Shown: positions 12,301 through 49,715 of the stretch, in pieces
How positions within the stretch are numbered: the stretch's first letter is position 1
How the letters are laid out: every line of letters starts with the position of its first letter
Assembly (NCBI GenBank): GCA_014549065.1
Contig: JACDOX010000040.1
Span: 769,456-833,455, forward strand
Reading direction: 5' to 3'
Length of the DNA stretch: 64,000 bases
DNA from: Cardinalis cardinalis
Taxonomy: Eukaryota > Chordata > Aves > Passeriformes > Cardinalidae
Program-made: the position numbers and the translations under genes
Notes under the pieces: generated by a model
What the model was told of the DNA's origin: nothing
The model's database searches: none
The model's input: the letters and a program-made list of their open reading frames with translations, nothing else

Positions 12301-15300
12301 GCAGGCAAGAGGAGTAGTAGCAGGACTAGACCTTCAACTCCCAATTAGCACAGAAAATACTGAGATATGTCACAAGTTAGCTGAAGAGTACTCATGACTC
12401 CACTCAGCTAAGAAAAGATGAAANGGACTGGAAATTAGATAATGTTGGGTCCTGGACATAGCTGAGATATTTCCAAACTCAGAAAAGTAGTTTCACGTAA
12501 CAGGGCCCAGGTCAATCTGATCATGCTCTTAGTTTCCACCTAGTAAAGAGCTGGTACTAAGGAAAGAAAGGCATTTGAAGATCAAGGAAAAGTATGGTCA
12601 TTGAAGGGAAAGTTAAAGGGATATTGGACAATAGATCTTGGAAGAATTAGTCTATTTTCCTTTCTTTCCTAATCTTCAGTTGACATCATTGCATTCTGAA
12701 AACAAATTACTTCCTTTTTTAAAAGAAAGAAACTAAATGTGGTATAAAGATTATTAAATTTATATAAAGCATATCAGGAAATAGAGAAGTTACTTATCTC
12801 ATAGCAGTATTAGCTTGGGCTCAATCTGAATAAAACCTTCATTTATCAACATCTAATCTGAATTCCATTTTTGTCCAAAATTTGGTCTCATACCAAAATA
12901 TGGGATCATTTGCATTGGCCGATCCTTCAGTTATGCCAAATCTCACTTGGCTGATGTATTCCATCTCACCATCTCACCCTGAAACAAAAAATATATAACA
13001 AAACCGTGTTATCTAGAGTAGATTGCATGCATGGAAAGTTTGTCTAGCTCTGTTTTTCGTCTTTTGTGACCCCCTCCTGCAAAACCTTTGTAAGCGACTC
13101 AATCTTACAATTAGTTTTAGCATTAACTCTTTCTTTAAGTAGGTGTGTAATATAAGAAAATTTATGAGGAAAAGGGAAAAAAGAAAATCAACTCAAAGCA
13201 TGGCAGCTCACCTCCTCAGCAACTTAAGCCATTGTTCCTCCCTATGCACTGGCTCTTCACAAGTATGGAGCCAAATTACAGGTTTCTATCCTTCCCCTTG
13301 AGGTTTCCTCAAAATTGCCTCAAGTTAGTGGGGGACTGTGCCTGCAGCTCTCTGAATTTAGAAGCCTTCCATTAAAACTTGTATTTCCCTTGGTCAGTGG
13401 AGTTGCCTATCCAGAGGATGTGTTGTGCTCATAAGGAGATGTCCTTTTCTCAGCTGATAATCCACGGTGGAATAAATCCTTGAGAGCCTGAAGGATTCAT
13501 TTCTATGTATCAAAGCCAATTGCAGCCATATTTGTATGCAATGAAACTGGTTACCACAAAGGAAATGGGGAAAGGAAGGTGTTATCATTACAGAAGTACC
13601 AGCTAGGAAGTTCTTCAGAGAAGTGACTGGATTGAGTATCCAGCCCTGGTGTTAACTCTTTTGTCCAGCAGGAACTAGCAAGGAAATGTGCTCCAGGAGG
13701 ATTCAGGAGGCTTTCTACCAACCCATTTGATGTATAGAACTGCTTAACAAAAACATCCCCAGTCCACATGAACCAGCCACCACATAGAATGGAGAGTACA
13801 GTTCCAGTTTCTCATCTATTAGATTTGAGTGGAAATTTGAAACAAGATAGTACCAATAATGGGAGCTGCTATTCTCGTTATCATGAGGATGACAGATAAG
13901 TCTCAGCTGCAGCAAAATTACACATGATTTTTTTGGGAGGTGAAGCATGTATATGTCCATGTGTAAGTGTTGTTATTTCTACTCAAAGGAATGAGAATCT
14001 CTACACGTGATTAAATTGACATCACCAACAACTGAGGGGCAAAAGTCATACCCTATTCTTTTTCTNGTTGTCTTTCCCCATAATAGCTGCTGCTGATAAA
14101 CTCAGCAGCAGAAGCTGATGGAAACATCAATGGTACCAAATACAGGAATAATAGTGTGATTATTANATGCAACTAATCTTGTTCTAATATTAATAAACTG
14201 ATTACTTCCTGTATGTAATATATACCTCCAGAAAGTCATCCTTATGTAACACAAAAACAAAAGGGATTCCTTCCTGTAAGCANGAAAATTACCGAGATAC
14301 AGGCAGAGATTCTGTTTCAGATTGTGTCTCACTAATGTGCAGCTGCTAAACATGCATATATACACACACCAAATAAAAGATTAATAGAGGAGGGAAAAAA
14401 ATGCAGGTAGCAACATTATTCAGAAAACATTTTTCAACTGCNTATGTGATATCAATCTGGAAATGTTTGTAAACCCTGAAATTGCATTCTTTTTTTCTCC
14501 ACATCCAGTTCATTCCAGAGAGAGCAAAGGGAGAATATACCTGGCTCTTACCACTTTCAATTTAGTTCAAGGGTGGCAAGTCAAAGTTAGAAAATGTNAG
14601 GGANCTGCTATTTTCTCAATGANAGAACTGCTGTTCAAATAGGTGATGAACTGNAACCTTAAACTCTGCCAGACCTTTATGTCACTGCTATTGCATGATA
14701 CTGTCTATATTCCAAGACATTTGCTCTGAAGAAGTCTTAAATCTTTCTGGAAAACTGACAAAGCAAAACTTTTCTGTATTGTAAAGCTGATCTATGAATG
14801 GAATATGCCAAAAATATGCCTCTCCTCAAATATTAAAAATTATATCAAAATAAATTGCCTGAGAAAGAGGATAATTAATAAATATCAGAGACTTTAAATG
14901 AGCAGAACAGAAAAATTTTAGTACTTCAAATTTCTTACAACTCAGAGAAATGGGGTTTTTTCTTCATATNTTCTAAATATCTTTTTAAACTAGCAGAGTT
15001 GATATCCATCTTATCCGTTTAATCATTGACTTGTTGCTTAACTTGTCTTGTTACCTAGGCCTTTTAAAGTCAACAGATAATAATATGAAATAAACAAAAC
15101 CTTTGTCACTTATTCCTACACCAAGCTTTATGTAACTCCCCTAAATATGCGTTGCAATAGAAACCTTTGAACACNATGCCAGTAAAATGGACTGTATTGC
15201 AAAGAAGCTGATAATATCTTGTTTGGAATACCATCAATTTATTCCAGGAATTAACTATAATTAACCAGATATTTTAGGCTTCTTGAATGCAATAAATCTC

Positions 15301-15899
15301 TGTTCTGTGAATACACTGTTCCTTGCTTCTTCAGGTGGAAAATCTTGATCCATAATTGCCTGGATACAGCTTTTTGAGATTGCCATTTAAAGTGAGCAGA
15401 GACCCATGATTTCTCTAATCAGAATGTCAGCCAGAAGGTGCTAAAATGAAATGAGACCTTGACTGCATTTACAACTGACCTTGGATTATTTCAAGGCAAT
15501 AAGTGAGGTATGGAAAAGCACTATTTTCCTGTACCTANGCTTGATCTCTCCACTTAATTTCACAATTCAACAGTATTTTAGCAATCTACTTCCCAGTTCA
15601 GAATTTTAGAAATTAATTAAAAATTTGGTGTGTCTCCATTATTTGCCTTTAGATGGTGGACCATAGCTTTGCATATTTCAGCATGTTGAGGACTTGTTTC
15701 TGAAGAATATAATGGGATATGGCCCTGGGGAGAAGAGCGGTCCAGAAGAGCTGGATATCATTCAAAAATCACCTCCTCCAAGTTAAAGAGCAGTCCATCT
15801 TTAAAGCATGAGTNAAGCAAAGTCACCAGGTCGCCCATATGGATGAACAAGGAGTTTCTAACTAAAATTAAACATAGAAAAGCAGTGTAGAAGTTGTAG
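9386..15899. other. Intergenic DNA with a GC-richer patch of unknown nature (about 11395-12130)
   Basis: Mostly AT-rich unique sequence. The patch near 11395-12130 is clearly richer in G and C and purine-rich on the plus strand. It contains open frames of up to 128 codons in several overlapping frames, one with an N, but no translation I recognise and no consistent splice-bounded exon. It could be an old transposon or a lineage-specific non-coding exon; I cannot decide by reading. The remainder shows nothing definable. Confidence 0.4.
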
Positions 15900-16940
15900 A
15901 AGCANTGTTACATGATTCAAGAGGAATATAGAGCATGCAATGCATGCAGAGATGGTGTTAGCAAAGTTAAAGGCCACACCATTGCATATGCCAAGAAATG
16001 TGCAGGGCAACAAGAAAGACTTTTACAGGTGTACAAGCAGAAGAAGGAAAAATATGGAAAATTTGAGTCTGCTGCTAGAGAAAACCAAGGTATTCAATGC
16101 TGCCTTTGCCTCAGTCTTCACTGATAAGAGCAGCCTCCAGGAATTCCAGGTACCTGAAACCTATAAAAGTCCAAGAAAGTCTTGCCTTCTGTGGAGTAGA
16201 ATCAGTGAGGAGCGTCTACATAGACTGGACATGCATATGTCTATGGGTTCTGATGGAATGTACTAATAGTGTTCAGGGAGTTTCTGGTGCCACTGGAAGG
16301 CCATTTTCAATTGCCTTTGAAGGACTGTAACTACTGAGAGAGATTCCTGATGACTGGGAAAAAAATCAAACCACTCTGGTCTTTAAGAAGGAGGGAAGGA
16401 ACCCAANGACCTTCTATGACAAGAAGACAGGCTCAGTGAACAAGGGCAGAGCTTGAACTTAACAAGGCTTTCAGCACTGTCTTCATTGACAAAATCATAA
16501 AGCNCATAATAGATAAGTACACAGTGAGTTTGATTTGAAATTAGCTAAATTGTTTGTCTCAAAGGTTTGGGATGAGCAGCAGGAAGCCCAGCTAGAGGCA
16601 GTGATTTGTGGTATGTAGGAAACTCCATGGATAATATTAGGCTTAATAGTGGTATATCCCAGGACCAAAGACTAAGACCAGTTATTAATGACTAATATGA
16701 CTAAGACCAGTCATTAAAGACCAACACGAGTCATTAATGACTTGTATGATGGGACAGAGCACACCCTCAAGAGCTTTGCAGATGATGCAAAACTGGCAGG
16801 AGCAGTTAGTGCGACAGCTCCTCATGCTGCCACTCAGAGGGGCCTTGACAGGTTGTAGAAATGGCCGAACAGGTATCCTACAAACTTCCACAAAGGGAAT
16901 TTCAAGCTGGGGAGGAATAGCCCTGTGGAGTAGCCAAATT
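15900..16940 (+). mobile_element. Degraded CR1 LINE fragment (ORF2 / reverse transcriptase region)
   Basis: Sense-strand CR1 ORF2 sequence is readable in order on the plus strand. There is a 'gacttttacaggtgtacaag' block, then 'gcctttgcctcagtcttcac', 'ctgataagagcagcctccag', 'tctatgggttctgatggaat', 'agattcctgatgactgggaa', 'gctttcagcactgtcttc', 'gacagagcacaccctcaaga' and 'gcagatgatgcaaaactggc'. These correspond to the end of the linker and the fingers-to-palm part of the reverse transcriptase, including the remnant of the catalytic F-A-D-D region ('tttgcagatgatgca' encodes FADDA near 16775). Large pieces are missing between blocks, and there are stops and frameshifts, so it is inactive. A local duplication at about 16668-16742 inserts extra copies of a 'gaccagtcattaatgac'-like unit. 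Confidence 0.85.
16665..16742 (+). repeat. Short imperfect tandem duplication inside the CR1 fragment
   Basis: A motif close to 'gactaagaccagt(t/c)atta' occurs at about 16670 and again near 16699, and 'gagtcattaatgac' follows at about 16728. In intact CR1 elements this position has a single stretch encoding the segment before 'gacctggatgaagggacaga'. The repeated unit therefore arose after insertion. Confidence 0.55.
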
Positions 16941-17485
16941 GACCTGGGCATCTCTCACTAAGATCCTAGTACAGAAACCTATCTCTCCAAAGAAAATAAA
17001 ACATCACTAAATAAATTAAAATGTTAAGCCACAATCTGGGGAGAACACCAAGTGTGGGAACTCAAACTCTACGCAAGTCTGGTGGACTTCTGTTGCTCAT
17101 TCTTAGATATTTCATAGTTTCTTGGGGGAAGCNCTAACAAAAATATTACTGGAGGAAATGCTTTGCTTCCTAGTAGGGTTTGTACCAGGCATTCCTGATG
17201 AGGAAATCTGCATGTGTGGTGTGTTGGACTGGAAGCCTTGCTGACCTTCAGCTCTTGCAGTAATTTGATGGCTCAAGAAAACATTTTGTGATTTTTTTTT
17301 TCCAAACTAATATGTGTCTATGTCCTCTGAAACCGATGCCAGCCATTGACACCAACAGAGAACAACCTGTTAGCAAACTTCTCCTGCATGTTTTTTGAAG
17401 AGGCACGTTTCTTTTGAGGTAAGTCTTACCCAATATCTGGCATGAGTCAGCACCCTATCCCCTCTGAAAGACACAAAATTGCCCA

Positions 17486-17632
17486 AGAATCATAGAATAG
17501 TTTGGGATGAAATGGACCTTTAAAAGGTAATCGACTCCTCTCCCACTGCTATGAGCAGGGACNTATTCAACTAGATCAGGTTTCTCAGAGCCCCATCTAC
17601 TCTGACCTTGAATGATTCCCNGTTAGGCCAAC
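17486..17632 (-). mobile_element. CR1 LINE 3'-terminal fragment
   Basis: It begins at the left with 'agaatcatagaatagtttgg', the reverse complement of the octamer-like CR1 3' terminus. It continues through degenerate forms of 'ggacctttaaaggtaatc', 'ccactgctatgagcaggga' and 'gccccatctactctgacctt'. About 145 bp remain. Orientation is minus (sense), with the 3' end at the left. Confidence 0.85.
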
Positions 17633-20600
17633 TGCCACCATGCTGGGGAAAAAGAAGGAGACAAGAGGGGTGCATGGACCAAAGGTACAGCTCGAGGGCA
17701 CTGAAGNAGGGTGAGATTGGGAGCACTGATGCATAATGAGCTCCAGGCTTGGGATATATCTTGGGAGAGAGAAGGAATTAGCTGAGGGTCTACTCCTTGT
17801 CTCAGGTAAATACAACAGCAGAAGATGTCAGTTCACAAGGGGCATTTTAAGCTGCTCACAATTTTCCATTAAAATAGAATAGAAGTGGTTGCTTGGGTAT
17901 AGTAAGATTGTGGATGAGGAATGCAGAAAATTCTTAGAAACACCAGCTGTTTCTCATGGTCTGACAGTTCCTGTACCCAGGCAGCCAACAAGGGTAGGAG
18001 ACAGGGATCCTGACTGCAGCTCCCCCCCAGCTTTGTCAGCAACTTTGCCCTTCAGCCCCCTACAAGCGTGACAGTTTGCTGTGTGCTCTGGCAGAGCAGA
18101 GGGAGCAGGATAGGCCAGCGTGGCCTTGACCTTTGGCCAGCCAGGGTAACATTTCAGCTGCCCGCCAAGGACACGGTTCCAGCCTCTGCTGCCATGAACC
18201 TTGGCACAGAATTTGCCTCTTCCTAGCAAAATTAAAATAAATAAAATAAAATAAAATAAAATGAAAATAATAAAAAAGGAATGTACTAAAAAGCAATCCC
18301 TTGCTAATTTTGGCTCTAGGCTGCCCTGGTGTCTAGTGTACCATTCCATCAGTTAGCATGGGTCAAGGGAAGCCACTCATGAAAACAAGAAAATGCAAGG
18401 TAAAGATAATGGTCTAGTGTGACTGCAATAATTTTCTTCATCCAAGCATTGTAACGGGTAAACTTGCAGGCAATATGGAGCACTGGGAAATGGGAAGTGA
18501 ACAGTGCAGGACAGAGGTAATTCCATTGCATTCCCTTGCTGAGGGANAACCTACCTGCTGGAGTTACTCCCAGTTGCCTGTGCCTGCCCCACACAGCAGC
18601 ATTATTTCACAGAAGTAACATTACATCCATTCACACTGATTGTCCTTCGCTTGTTTGTCCTTAATGTTAACCTCTTTCACGTCTAAATTCAAGTTTCATG
18701 TTAGTGCTATATTTTCCCCTTGCCCAACATAAATCAGCAAGGGCTCATAAGCCACTTCCAGCCTCCTGCAGATTTGTACCAGTACAAGCTACACGACTGA
18801 TCATTGCCAAGGAAAAAGGTGGGGTCTCTCAGGACCTGCAGAGCATTTTTCTTTTGATTGCACACCAGAGAAGAAGCAGATGGGATCAAAGTCCCCTCCC
18901 TAGAAAAAGAGAAAGTCCCATTTTTCTTATCTTAAGCCCATATCACCAAGTTTCTCCCATGAATTCCCCTTATGTTCATTACAGTTATTCCCGGCCAAGA
19001 AAAAACACCTGGCACGTTGCTTCTGGTGATGACTGCNAGCTTCAGAGGGCAGAGGCATCTTTATTGGGAGTTCTCAAATACTTCCTGTTTTACAAACATT
19101 GTTGTCTTCCTGCTTGGTGCTTCAAGGATTTGTTAGACACCTCTGGGCAGCCAAAACTCTGAGCCAATGGAGATGTATTTTTCATGAGTTCCAGCNTTTT
19201 CCTGGAACATATTTAACAGCACAGCCATGACCTGCTCAGAAGAGTTCTGAATTTGCCGTGCAGACAGAACTAAGTCTAAAACAAGGAGGGAAATAGTTGT
19301 CAAATTTTGTACAGCAAGTGTCTGAGAACCGACTTTATTTAGCAGATAAATATGGTTATACATAAACAAATTTAGTCTGTTAGCTACTGCAGATACCCAA
19401 TACAGTAATTAAATTGAGGTGCAGTACACAACAACATAGACAGAGACAACAAAATAAATGAGTCAAATTTTTATTGTGATCAAGACTTAAAATACCCAAA
19501 TATTCTGTGGTAAAAATGTGTTGGCTCTTATTTTGTTATAGTTCAGCATGAAGAAGTATAAGCTTACTTTATTTCTTACATAAATTTCCTTCTTTGCTTA
19601 TGTAATTTTGCATGCAGAAGAGCTGTAAAAATGATAAATAGTATAAACACAAAACCAAAGAAGTTGAGATAAAAAAGGGAAAGTTTTTTTCTGTCACAGC
19701 AGAACAGTGTTATCAAATGGAAGTTAAGAAATAACTGATGCCAGTATGTAAGTAGTTGAAAGCATTTTTACTAGGAAGCCAGTCTTCTGCATGGATGCAT
19801 AGAGCTGCAATAGTATTAATAATGTTACTTTTCCAGCAGTTTTATCTAATCCAACATTTGGAAGACATAAGAATGAGGAGTTTTTTATTTCTCAATTTGT
19901 TCCTGATTTCATGAGACTTAAACTTTGACATGGGACCTGAGTGAATTCCCTGGACCCTAGGATGATCCAGAATATTAGATCATGGCACACATCCTGCAGG
20001 TTTTGAACTCAAAAATCTAGAGAACTCCAAGTTCTATTTCCAGGATTTGAAAACTGATTTCTTATCCAACCTCAGCCTTCTGTCTGCAGGACCTTGTGGC
20101 AGCAATTTTCTTTCTCTTTTTCTCATTCCCCTTTCCACTCTTTAAATCCCAAGAAATACTCCTCTTTCTNAAAATATTAATAATTAAATAGCAGTCTAAA
20201 ATTAAGATCTTCAATGGAAAATAAAGAGAAAATGAAGGTAAAAAATCTGGTGTTTTACAAAATTTTCCTTAAAATAATGACTAAACTTGCAGATCTCTGT
20301 TACTGTCAAAAGGAGTCAGTTGGAAACATACATATGAAGCCTTAACACATTTTGCATGACCTTGAGTTAATTTTTACCTTCCTGCTTTCAGTTAATTATG
20401 TTACACATGAAACTCCTCCTGGTGCTTTGTCAACATCTGGATGCCCTCATTATATATTTCACCCCAAAGTCTGTACAATCTTTTGGACTGTGATTATTTC
20501 CCTAGAGAAATTCCTACTCAGGTGAATTTTTCATAATTTCTGTCATTAATTTGTCCTTTCTCATTACAAGAAGCGTTTTGTTTAACAAAAATATAAGGAG

Positions 20601-23600
20601 TATTGATTATCATTAAATGTCTACTAGTAGTGCCTAAAAAAAATAAGCTGTCAAAGTAATAAAAGTTACAGCTTTCTTTGTTAAGAAAGATCAATATATG
20701 ACAATACTGAACAACATATTCCTGGGACTGTACTGGTTTTTTTCTTCTCAGACTTGAATTCATTCCTGTGGACTATTCTACCATTTCAGCTTATAAAGAG
20801 CTGAATCTTCCTCTGGCTTAATTAAAATCTCTATTCCAGTGTAAAGTAAATTTTGCTTCCTTCTGCAATCAGGAAGACATTTCCAAATCAAACTCTGACT
20901 TGTATGAGCACTGTCATATTTGAAAATATGCAAAAGTTATTTTGGACGTGGGGACAGAAAAATATTCAAACAANGTAATAAATTAAGTGTAATCAAGCTA
21001 CTCTTTCTCCATAGAAAATATCATTTGAATTATTCACATCCACTACCATCTGAGACATGACTTTTTAGAAGTCTGAGTGGGATATACCAGTTTCCCTGAT
21101 TGTTTAAATGTTCCAAGTTNTGGCATACTTTAAGAAGTCATTTTGTAGGAAAAATATCCTCAGTGACCATATCTCCTTAGACTCCACAAGAAAATTCTAC
21201 TGAAGCATGTTGCAGATAGAAACACCCAGCAAAACTGGAGCTACAAAGTCCATTTGTTCTCAACAGGTTGTCTTTATTCTTTGTCGTACAGGATTGTGGA
21301 AGCCACTGTGTAAATCAAAGAGTTGATTAAGTACAGAGATTTCCAGGAAAAAAACCTAGTTTCCAACCAGTGCTGATGTTTACACTTCATGCAATGCACC
21401 TGAAATATTTAAACAAATGAAAAGGAAAGAGAGAAAGCCCAAACATCTCACTGTGAGTGCCTGAAAAAGCACTGCGGCATGTATGTAACTGATAAGAGTT
21501 GATATATTATTATCAACCCAGTTGATATATTGAGTTAATAGACAGTTATATTCAGACAAAAAAGAAAGGGGGTTTTCAAAAGCAAAAGTTTTCCAGATGT
21601 TTTTAAGCTATTTCTTTCATTGTATTAAATAATGCTCAAATGTCCACTGAAGTCAAACTTCCACTGAACTAAATCAGTGCAGTCTGTTTGTGGATACAAA
21701 ATGATCCTGCTAAACTGAGCTGTGGCATGTCACTTGTGACAGCTGTGGTGCATCTGCAACAGGAAAAAATAGCAGCTACGCTCACCAGAGAGGCAGCCAA
21801 GCCCTCATGGGCCAGCTGGCCATTTCCCAAACTGTTTGGATGTTTGCAGTTCTTTGTCATAACAACAGCGTTCACTCCCTTTGTATTCCTCTTAACAACA
21901 GGAAAGTTACCCTTCATCATTACTGGAAAAATGATGCTCTTCTAAGCAAATGTTACTGTTTCTAGAGTAATACATTGTCTGATCTTCTCTTTTCTCCCTC
22001 AGATTTTACTTATACAGATTCTTATATTGAATCCTTTCATAATATGGTTTTCCCTATTAGACTTCCTGTAGCAACTATATGAATGTTACATTACTGGAGG
22101 GGGAGGAAGAAGCTGTTTGCTTTGCACATATGCAAAGTGGTGGACCTCTTTCTTTTGTAAATTGTGGCGAATGTTGCAAAATAGTTTGACAGCAGCTGGT
22201 TCTGCTATTGTGATAGACTAATGTGAATATTTGACTCAAGTTCCTTCCAACTAAATCCCCAAAAGCTGACTATCACCTGAAAGAAATAAGATATTTTCTC
22301 ATACCTCTTCGAAATATCAGTAGTGAAATAAAGAACTCAAATCTGAGTTTTTGAATTTAAAAACAATATTATTTTTCTGACTTAACAGCACAAAGTGACA
22401 AGTTGCTTTTTTTTTTTTTGACCGGCTTATTAATAAATTGTTTTTTTAAGAAGCAGGATTGAGCTGTACCATAAAACTACCCCTTTCATTAAATTATCTG
22501 CTCATATCAAAAGTCTTCACTGTAGTCAAATTATGAATTGAACTCACTTTCCTTCTTACCCATATACAGTTGCAGATTGAATTTTGCTGAGTAGAAGAGA
22601 CACCAGAGACAAAAACAGAGAATTAGCTAACTTCCCAATATACCTGTTTGTAGGGAAGATAAATCATCCATGGATTCAAATGAATGTACAAGTGTAATTG
22701 CACTCATGCTATTCAATTGCACTTCAATAAAATAGCAAAATGCATCAGAGAANTGTTCAAATCCTGTGTGCATCACAGTGGCTGCACGCAATACACGAGA
22801 ACAATAATANTGAAACATCACAAAGCACAGCGTAGGCCAGACGAGATAGCTTTCACTTGAATTTAATGAGGCAGTAGTCATAATGAGAGACAAATTAAAT
22901 CACATCTTACTGAAATTATCCATTCTGAAAAGAGTACTAATGCCACAATGAGTCTCTGAGTTGCAGCTAACTGAGATGATACAACATGCTCCACTGTTTG
23001 ATTCTAAAAATGATAGAAAAAGGCTAAAGCCACTTTATACTGTCAATTGTATACCAATGGCAGAGGATAATTACTTTTATACATAGGTACCCTGTTAATT
23101 CTCAAACAGTACAGTGCTTCATTCATAGCAAGAACAAAACTGAGGCATTGAAAAGTTACAGATCCAGAACTAAANACTCCTGTAAGTAAGCTCATTCATC
23201 TAAACAAGGACTGTTGTTGAGAGCAGGAACTCTATAATACTAGAAAAATATATTCAAATTACCGCACAATGATGAATTGAGTGAGAATCCTAATCAAAAC
23301 AGGGCTAAGATTNCCTTTCATAAGGATTATTAATATTGCATCACTAACGATGATTTTGTATTCAAAATTATCTCATGCCAGCACAAAATCTTTGGAGGGG
23401 GAGAAATTTTACAAGTATCCATTTTATGGTCTTATCCATACTCTGTGAGGTGTGTATATAAAATATCTGCCAATCAGTTTGTAGGAACTGTTGAAGCAAC
23501 CCTGCCACCTCTGCCACATGTTCCTCTTCCCCTTCTTGAGTGACTGTTAGTAATTAATTACAGCCTACTGTCATAAATCTACTTTTCCCTCTNCTCTGAT

Positions 23601-24107
23601 CTTTTAGCATGAGCTTGTGGTTTGACATGGATTAAGCAGTTCAAATGCCACCCTACAGGAAACCTAAAAAGGCAAAGCAGGGTTGCTCACTACAGACTGT
23701 GACACCACTGGAGGCCCAGGGATTACGCAGATCACCGTGGATCCACCATCTGGTATCACTTGTCCTTTCTGTGCTCAGATGAGATGATGAGGGAAGTCCT
23801 TGCTCCTACAATAGTTTCTACAGCTTGCATCAAGGAGGAGCCCTGCCAGGGCTGGTCATCTAACTGGCACAGAAGNTCTTCCAAGGTCATATAATGGCTG
23901 GGAGAGGATTTAGGATCATTTATCCCAGTCCTATTGTTGTTAGCCTTCTTACACACCACTGGGAGGGAACTATCATCCCTCAATTCTAGCCGTGTGGCCA
24001 GATGTTACGTAATTGAATAAGACAATAAATGTGAATACCTGATGATTTGGGGCAGTTAGGCAGGACTCATGGAAGTAGCTGCTATACAAATCTTACAGTT
24101 TCAAGTG
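17633..24107. other. SLC17A8 downstream region: 3'UTR of unresolved length plus intergenic DNA
   Basis: The SLC17A8 stop codon is at 24108-24110 on the minus strand, so the 3'UTR must run leftward from 24107. No AATAAA is seen on the minus strand in the first kilobase. Candidate hexamers lie at about 22862 (ATTAAA), 21270, 19567 and 19331 (AATAAA), and I cannot choose among them without transcript data. The rest is AT-rich with no recognisable gene. It contains the AAAAT microsatellite at 18229-18275 and a run of T near 22407. Confidence 0.45.
18229..18275 (+). repeat. (AAAAT)n pentanucleotide microsatellite
   Basis: About seven units of aaaat/aaata follow an 'aaattaaaataaata' lead-in and degrade to 'gaaaataataaaaaa' on the right. 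It is a simple-sequence repeat with nothing else attached. Confidence 0.9.
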
Positions 24108-48465
<24,358 letters not shown>

Positions 48466-48960
48466 TTTGTCTTTCTTCTTCAGTAAATCCCTTATGTTAA
48501 CGAGCATTCACTTCTGCTGTCATATTTCCCAATGCCAGAGCCGGGAGCCTCCACCAGTCCCCTCGGTGACCTCTGCAACAACACCAGTTGCTCAAGNAAG
48601 GAGTGGGTAAAAAAATAATAATAAAAAAATAANGTCAGATCTTGCAAAGCCAGAAGGGGAAAGCTGTGGAGCAAAGCCCCCCCAGAAGCACTCGGGGGCT
48701 CGGCGTGGCCCTGGGAGCAGCTCTGGTACCTGCGCGGGGCAGCGGCTCCGGCTGCAGCTGGGAGCTGCAGGTGCTGCTCAGACCAGCCTCCCTGGGCAGG
48801 AGGTGCTGCCTGCTCCACAGGCAAACCTCAGCCTGCCTCGCTGGGGCTCATCCTCAGTGCATCCCTCCCTCTCTCTCTCCCTCTCTTCTTCCCTCCCTCC
48901 CTCCCTCCCCTGCCTCTTTCACACCGAGATCCTGTGCAAGGTGGTGCTATAGTAACAGAC
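48466..48960 (-). promoter_or_regulatory. SLC17A8: SLC17A8 5'UTR / probable promoter region, modest CpG patch
   Basis: Directly upstream of the start codon on the minus strand. CpG dinucleotides cluster at about 48538-48760, around a dozen in a neighbourhood otherwise almost free of them. No canonical TATAAA was seen; an A/T run (about 48607-48634) lies about 150 bp upstream of the ATG. Position and composition suggest the transcription start lies here, but the start site itself cannot be read. A TTGTTGCAG on the minus strand near 48570 could be a 5'UTR acceptor if there is an upstream non-coding exon. Confidence 0.45.
48866..48910 (+). repeat. (CCCT)n-type pyrimidine tract
   Basis: An almost pure C/T run (ccctccctctctctctccct, then cttccctccctccctccct) on the plus strand, purine-rich on the SLC17A8 sense strand, about 400 bp upstream of its start codon. 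Such mirror-like tracts are common near vertebrate promoters. Confidence 0.85.
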
Positions 48961-49504
48961 ACAATACCTGTCCTCAAGCCACTCCAGTTTGCTAACAAGA
49001 CCTCATCTATGGCAAAGGTCAGAAGTTTATTAAATATTTACGAGACCTTTCTGCAGGGAGGGAATTGTTGCAAGCTACAGCTCCCATTCACTGTGTACCC
49101 TCCACTCAGGGGAGGCCCCCTGCCCCAACACACTTGCTGGTTTGAACCCAAAGCTGCCTTCCCATGCCTGGTCATTTATTATTGATGTTGCTGGGCCCTT
49201 GGGCAGACAGGCATGGAGGGGCATTGGTGCGATGCTGTTTGAATAAGCCATGGAAGACCAGCCATAAATTGAATCTGTCGCATTTTTGAAACACAAAGTG
49301 GCTCAAAGAGGTGAACCAGTCCAACTCAGTGTGACTTCGTGACAACANCACTCTTCCTAGCATGGCAGGAAGTACTTAATGAAAACTCTTGTGGAAATGC
49401 AGCTGGCCACTCCACTCACCATGCCTGCACATTGGCTAGGGTCAAATGAAGAATTTCTGCTTTTGGCAAGACCTCAGATATTGGATTTGTGTTATGGACA
49501 AGTT

Positions 49505-49715
49505 AAACAAAAAAAACCAAACGAACAAAAAAAAAAACCAAAAAACCCCACACACACAAATATAGAACAAAAAAACCCCCCAAAGCCAAACCAAAACAAC
49601 AACAAAAAACCCACCAAAAAACCACAAAAAAAACCCCCCAAACAAACAAAAAAACCCAAAAAACACACAAACAAACGAACTTAACCAAACCAAAAAAAAG
49701 CCCAAAGCCACAAAC
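49505..49715 (+). repeat. 200-bp A/C-only low-complexity tract
   Basis: Across about 210 bases the plus strand is almost entirely A and C, with only a handful of G or T bases. It is irregular mixtures of (A)n, (C)n, (CA)n and (CAAA)n rather than one repeat unit. Apparent open frames here (K/P/N/Q-rich on plus, F/G/C/V-rich on minus) are composition artefacts. Confidence 0.9.

Noticed and set aside
18060..18349. Minus-strand frames with Phe/Tyr/Leu/Ile repeats
   Set aside because: The repeated residues are the translated AAAAT microsatellite; not a membrane protein.
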